From the NCBI GenBank assembly GCA_021798675.1, contig JAJZGE010000057.1:1-8108 (forward strand): DNA of 8,108 nt, given 5' to 3'. Below, one piece after another: positions 4,522 to 8,108 of the stretch. Numbering within the stretch: position 1 is the stretch's first letter; every line of letters starts with the position of its first letter. The notes beneath the pieces are model-generated. The model was not told the origin of the DNA and did no database searches. It worked only from the letters and a program-made list of their open reading frames with translations. Origin of the DNA: Pseudomonadota bacterium (GTDB lineage: Bacteria; Pseudomonadota; Gammaproteobacteria; Xanthomonadales; Rhodanobacteraceae). Made by a program: the position numbers and the translations under genes.

Positions 4522-6869
4522 AGCGCGGAGCGACCGCCGGCTTTTGCCGTTGCGCGGCCATCGCCTGGATGGCGGCGAGCAGCGCTGCGATTGCCGCGCC
4601 GACCGTTGCCGCGCCGGTGGTCCCTGCATGGTCGCTGCTGCCGCGGCCGGCGTCGGCACGCCCTGCCGGAGCGGGCGCGTTCGAGGTCGCGGACGGCGCC
4701 ACGGTCGCGGTGCGTGGCGCCGATCCCGGCCAGGTGCGCTCCATCGCGATGCGGCTCATGCAGCGGCTGGCCGGCGTGCGCGGCCTGCACCTGCGCAGAG
4801 CCACGGCCGCCACCGCGCATCCCGCGATCGCCTTCGACGTGAATCCCCATGCCGATGTGACGGGCGACACCGGCTACCGCATCACGGTGGACAGCCACGG
4901 CATCCTGGTCACCGCACGCACGCCGCGCGGCGCCTTCTACGGCAGCGTCACCCTCTGGCAACTGCTGACCCCGTCCGGCTGGAGGCGCGGCACGCCGGCG
5001 GCCGTGGCCGCTGGCGTGATCGACGACCATCCGCGCTTCGCCTGGCGCGCGCTGCTGCTCGATTCCGGGCGCCACTTCCAGAGCGTGGCCGAGATCAAGA
5101 AGCTGATCGACTGGATGTCGCTGGACAAGCTCGACGTGCTGCTCTGGCACGTCACCGAGGACCAGGGCTGGCGCCTGCAAATCCCGCAGTATCCGGAGCT
5201 CACGAAAACCGGCGCCTGCCGCCAGGCGGTCGGCCTGGACAGCGAGCTGACCGGCGCTGCCGACAAGCCCTACTGCGGGTTCTACACCGAGGCCGACGTA
5301 CGCGAGATCGTGCGCTACGCCGCCCAGCGCTACGTGGACGTGGTGCCGGAGATCGACCTGCCCGGCCATTCGCAGGCGGCGATTGCCGCCTACCCGTGGC
5401 TGGGCGTGACCGGCCGGCGACCGCCGGTGTGGACCGAGTGGGGCGTCAGCCCGTGGCTGCTCAACCCCGACGCAAAGACCCTGCGCTTCGTCGACGACGT
5501 GCTCGCCGAAGTGATGCGACTGTTCCCCTCGCGCTACATCTCGCTCGGCGGCGACGAGGCCGACAAGCAGCAGTGGAACGCATCGCCGGAGGTGCGCGCG
5601 CAGATGCACAAGCTGGGCCTGGCGAACATGGACCAGTTGCAGGGGTGGTTCATCGGCCAGCTCGCCGATGACCTCGTGCGGCACGGGCGCATCCCGGTGG
5701 GCTGGGACGACGAACTGGTCGCGGGCGCGAGATTGCCGGCCTCGCAGCTGGTGATGTCCTGGCACGGCGACGACGACGAACGCGTGGCGCTGCAGGCGAT
5801 CCGGCAGGGCCACGACGTGGTGATGACGCCGCAGGAGTCGCTGTACTTCGACCACTACCAGTCCGACCTGCCCGATGAATGGGCCGGCCCCCCGCCGGTG
5901 GCGACGCTGCGACAAGCCTACGGCACGACGATCATCCCGCCCGGCGCTAGCGCGACCGAAGCCGGACGCATCGTCGGCGTGCAGGCCGGACTGTGGACCG
6001 AACAGATGCCCACCTTCGCGCACGACCAGCATGCGGTGTTCCCGCGGATCGCGGCGCTGGCGGAACTCGGCTGGTCGCCGGCAGGCACGCGCAACTGGCA
6101 CGGCTTCCTGCAGCGCATGCCGGCCGAACTGGCGCGCTACCGCGCGCTCGGCATCGGCTATGCCGACGGCGCGTTCGCGCCCGCCTTCCGGGTGGCCGCC
6201 GGCGCACACGGCGGATTCAAGGTCGGGCTGTCCAACCAGACGGGATTCGGCACGATCCGCTACACGACGGACGGTTCCGTTCCGACCGCGCATTCCGCGC
6301 GATACGTCCGGCCGCTCACGCTTCCCACAGGCACCACGCTGCGTGCCGCGAGCTTCGCGGCGGATGGCTTCGAGCTCGCCGCGCCACGCACGCAGGTGCT
6401 GGACGAGGCGACGCTGCTTGGCCGCGATGGCAGCGCGCTGGGCACCTGCTCGGGGCAACCTGTGTCGCGTCTCGACGGCCGCAGCCCGGCCAGGGGCCCG
6501 CGGCCGGTCTATGCGGTGGACATCGGCAACGCGTGCTGGCTGTGGCCGCAGGCGCCGCTGCACGGCGTACGGCATGTTGCCTTGACCGTGGAGCGCATCG
6601 CATGGCGCTTCGGCGACGAGGCCAAGGATGCCGTAGTCCGTCGCAAGGCCAGCGCGGCCGGTGAATTCGAGATACGCGCCGACACCTGCAGCGGGCCGTT
6701 GCTAGCCAGGCTGCCGCTGGCGCACGCCGCGCAGGCACCGGGACAGACCCGTCTCGACGCCAACCTGACGATGCCGGTGGGGGCCGGCGTCCGCAACCTG
6801 TGCATCTTCGCCACCGGCGATCCGCGCGACGGCCAGTGGGCCCTGGCGCACATCACGTTATCGAAATAG
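4518..6869 (+). CDS. Secreted beta-N-acetylhexosaminidase, GH20
   Basis: Exo-enzyme of 783 aa that removes terminal beta-linked GlcNAc or GalNAc from chito-oligosaccharides or glycans by substrate-assisted catalysis. Residues 1-27 form a Sec signal peptide (basic MKRG, hydrophobic core, AIAA near the cleavage site), so it acts in the periplasm or outside. Residues about 36-165 are the GH20b-like N-terminal domain. The catalytic barrel spans about 171-525, with LLWHVTEDQGWRLQI (208-222), PEIDLPGHSQ (277-286), the D346-E347 pair in SLGGDEADK, VGWDDE (394-399), MSWHG (413-417), FDHYQ (444-448) and GLWTEQ (491-496). The usual His of HxGGDE is Ser342. Residues 562-626 match the small beta domain after many bacterial GH20 barrels. 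Residues 640-783 form an extra, possibly CBM6-like module with four cysteines. The ATG overlaps the kinase stop as ATGA and has only a weak ribosome site, so translation is probably coupled. Confidence 0.94.
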   Translation: MKRGATAGFCRCAAIAWMAASSAAIAAPTVAAPVVPAWSLLPRPASARPAGAGAFEVADGATVAVRGADPGQVRSIAMRLMQRLAGVRGLHLRRATAATAHPAIAFDVNPHADVTGDTGYRITVDSHGILVTARTPRGAFYGSVTLWQLLTPSGWRRGTPAAVAAGVIDDHPRFAWRALLLDSGRHFQSVAEIKKLIDWMSLDKLDVLLWHVTEDQGWRLQIPQYPELTKTGACRQAVGLDSELTGAADKPYCGFYTEADVREIVRYAAQRYVDVVPEIDLPGHSQAAIAAYPWLGVTGRRPPVWTEWGVSPWLLNPDAKTLRFVDDVLAEVMRLFPSRYISLGGDEADKQQWNASPEVRAQMHKLGLANMDQLQGWFIGQLADDLVRHGRIPVGWDDELVAGARLPASQLVMSWHGDDDERVALQAIRQGHDVVMTPQESLYFDHYQSDLPDEWAGPPPVATLRQAYGTTIIPPGASATEAGRIVGVQAGLWTEQMPTFAHDQHAVFPRIAALAELGWSPAGTRNWHGFLQRMPAELARYRALGIGYADGAFAPAFRVAAGAHGGFKVGLSNQTGFGTIRYTTDGSVPTAHSARYVRPLTLPTGTTLRAASFAADGFELAAPRTQVLDEATLLGRDGSALGTCSGQPVSRLDGRSPARGPRPVYAVDIGNACWLWPQAPLHGVRHVALTVERIAWRFGDEAKDAVVRRKASAAGEFEIRADTCSGPLLARLPLAHAAQAPGQTRLDANLTMPVGAGVRNLCIFATGDPRDGQWALAHITLSK

Positions 6870-7053
6870 GCGGCACGTGCGGCGCGCAGCCGCGCGGCAA
6901 CAAAGCGGGAACCGCCGTGGCACGCAAGGCCATGGCTGGGGAGATCAAGCAAGCATCGCTGCAAGGCGCCGGCGCGGGCGTCGCCTGGCCACACGCGTTG
7001 GAACACCGCGTAGCACACGAGATTCGACCGGCATCAACAACGAGGTAAAGCCC
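6870..7053. other. Spacer between hexosaminidase and receptor genes
   Basis: These 184 nt carry no convincing gene. TTGGAA (6998-7003) followed 17 nt later by GATTCG (7021-7026) is a weak promoter candidate for the receptor gene. No copy of the GACACC/GGTGTC half-sites seen ahead of the kinase occurs here, and there is no hairpin with a T-tract after the hexosaminidase stop. The receptor could be transcribed from its own promoter, by read-through, or both. Confidence 0.4.
7042..7045 (+). promoter_or_regulatory. Ribosome binding site of the receptor gene
   Basis: GAGG eight bases before ATG at 7054, consistent with that ATG, which is directly followed by a signal peptide. Confidence 0.6.
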
Positions 7054-8108
7054 ATGTCCACCGTACATCGCAAGCACCCCTTGTCCTTTGCCATATCCAT
7101 GTCGCTGTTCGCTGTCGTGTCGACGTCGGCCATGGCATCCACGCCCTCGCAGGCAGGCACCGCGGGCACGCAGAACGACACGCCGCAGACCGCGCCGGCC
7201 AAGCCGGCGCAGCCTGCGAAGAACAAGAAGGCCGACACCGGCGCCGAAAAGAACGCGGTCACCCTGTCGGCCGTCACCGTCTCCGGCGTGCGTGCGTCGC
7301 AGATGCGCGCGATCGACATCAAGCGCGAAGCGCCGAACATCCAGGACAGCATCACGGCGGAAAACATCGGCGCGCTGCCCGACGTGACCATCACCGACTC
7401 GCTGCAGCGCGTCACCGGCGTGCAGATCAACCGCGACGCTGGCGTGGGCACCTCGGTGGACGTGCGCGGCCTGCCGCAGGTCGGCACCATGCTGAACGGT
7501 GAGGTGTTCATCACGGCCGACCAGATCGACTCGCAGCAGCCCGACTTCACCATGCTGCCGTCCACCCTCTTCCACGGCGTGGACGTGGTCAAGTCGTCCA
7601 CCGCCAGCGAGACCGACGCCGGCATCAGCGGCGCCATCGACCTGCATACCTACCGTCCCTGGGACCTCCCGAGCGGCTTCACCTACAGCTATTCCGCCAA
7701 CGGCGAGCACGGCAGCAGCACCCGCCGATGGGGACCCGAGGCGAATGGCCTGGTCTCGTACAACGACGACGGCAAGTGGGGCCTGCTGGTCTCCGCCGAC
7801 TTCTCCAACACCACGCGAGAGAACTCCACCGAGGGCCTGGACCAGTACGGCGTGGTGCTCAACGGCGAGAACGCGGCCAGCGCAGGCGGCTATTACGGCT
7901 TCCTGTCCGGCTGGAACGGCGCGCCAATTCCGTCGCAGATCGTGCAGAACGCCGACGGCAGCGTGGACGTCAACGGCGACGGCAAATCCAACGGCGTATT
8001 CATGGGCAGCCAGAACATCGGCCTCTACGACACCACCACCCAGCGCAAGCGCAAGTCCGGCAACGCGTCGTTCCAGATGGACCTCGGCAACGGCTTCAGC
8101 CTGACCAG
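7054..8108 (+). CDS. TonB-dependent outer-membrane receptor, 3' end beyond the window
   Basis: N-terminal 351 residues of a TonB-dependent transporter of the Xanthomonas/Caulobacter type; such proteins usually reach 900-1000 aa, so over half is missing. Residues 1-28 are a Sec signal peptide ending SAMA. Residues 31-66 are a Pro/Ala/Lys/Thr-rich, probably disordered linker. A TonB-box-like VTLSAVTVSGVR follows (69-80), then the plug domain (about 82-200) with RASQMRAIDIKREAPNIQDSI, IGALPDVTITDSLQRVTGVQI, VDVRGL, and the end motif VDVVKSSTASETDAGISGAIDL (176-197). From about 208 the beta-barrel begins with alternating strands and polar loops. A loop at 305-314 reads DVNGDGKSNG, an EF-hand- or dockerin-like calcium loop. 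Its position after the hexosaminidase suggests uptake of chito-oligosaccharides or other GlcNAc-containing glycans across the outer membrane, driven by TonB-ExbBD. The substrate is inferred from context only. Confidence 0.93.
   Translation, partial: MSTVHRKHPLSFAISMSLFAVVSTSAMASTPSQAGTAGTQNDTPQTAPAKPAQPAKNKKADTGAEKNAVTLSAVTVSGVRASQMRAIDIKREAPNIQDSITAENIGALPDVTITDSLQRVTGVQINRDAGVGTSVDVRGLPQVGTMLNGEVFITADQIDSQQPDFTMLPSTLFHGVDVVKSSTASETDAGISGAIDLHTYRPWDLPSGFTYSYSANGEHGSSTRRWGPEANGLVSYNDDGKWGLLVSADFSNTTRENSTEGLDQYGVVLNGENAASAGGYYGFLSGWNGAPIPSQIVQNADGSVDVNGDGKSNGVFMGSQNIGLYDTTTQRKRKSGNASFQMDLGNGFSLT

Noticed and set aside
4470..6575. 701-codon minus-strand open frame antisense to the hexosaminidase
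   Set aside because: Same composition artefact; the plus-strand GH20 motifs leave no doubt about the coding strand.
6870..6900. GC-rich dyad just after the hexosaminidase stop as a terminator
   Set aside because: The arms are imperfect and no T-tract follows.
6853..7710. Minus-strand 285-codon open frame antisense to the receptor
   Set aside because: The plus strand encodes a signal peptide and a complete TonB plug domain; the antisense product has no recognisable features.

Overview
The window is GC-rich throughout, with strong third-position GC bias. Its gene content fits a gammaproteobacterium of the Xanthomonadales, probably the Rhodanobacteraceae (Rhodanobacter, Dyella or Luteibacter type). 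The evidence for this is a TonB-dependent receptor of the Xanthomonas/Caulobacter type beside a secreted GH20 hexosaminidase and a hexokinase. The taxonomic call is an inference from protein style; no marker gene is present.

Layout. Positions 1-3213 are read on the minus strand and 3475-8108 on the plus strand, with a divergent non-coding spacer (3214-3474) between them. On the minus strand, in transcription order, come a small class I SAM-dependent methyltransferase (3213-2605), a BLUF blue-light sensor with a C-terminal membrane anchor (2506-1919), a short stand-alone EAL phosphodiesterase with all signature catalytic residues (1668-910), and the first 258 residues of a GAF-PAS sensory protein (774-1) that runs off the left edge. 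On the plus strand come a glucokinase-family kinase (3475-4521), a signal-peptide-bearing beta-N-acetylhexosaminidase whose ATG overlaps the kinase stop as ATGA (4518-6869), and the first 351 residues of a TonB-dependent outer-membrane receptor (7054-8108) that runs off the right edge.

How the genes work together. The right half reads as a carbohydrate-utilisation locus of the kind known around TonB-dependent receptors in xanthomonads. The receptor would import an oligosaccharide, the hexosaminidase would release terminal GlcNAc or GalNAc, and the kinase would phosphorylate the freed hexose in the cytoplasm. A perfect 16-bp palindrome (3444-3459) overlaps the only good -35 hexamer ahead of the kinase gene and looks like a LacI-type operator, so substrate-induced derepression is likely. 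The left half reads as a blue-light/c-di-GMP module. The BLUF sensor and EAL enzyme, fused in E. coli BluF (YcgF) and Klebsiella BlrP1, are separate neighbours here, as in PapB/PapA of Rhodopseudomonas palustris, and a further sensory protein follows.

No clearly new system is visible. The most distinctive points are the tail-anchored BLUF next to a lone EAL enzyme, a Ser in place of the usual His in the GH20 HxGGDE signature, and the palindrome with a third half-site ahead of the kinase. No tRNA, rRNA, CRISPR array, insertion sequence or phage gene was seen. Very long open frames antisense to the real genes are by-products of GC bias.
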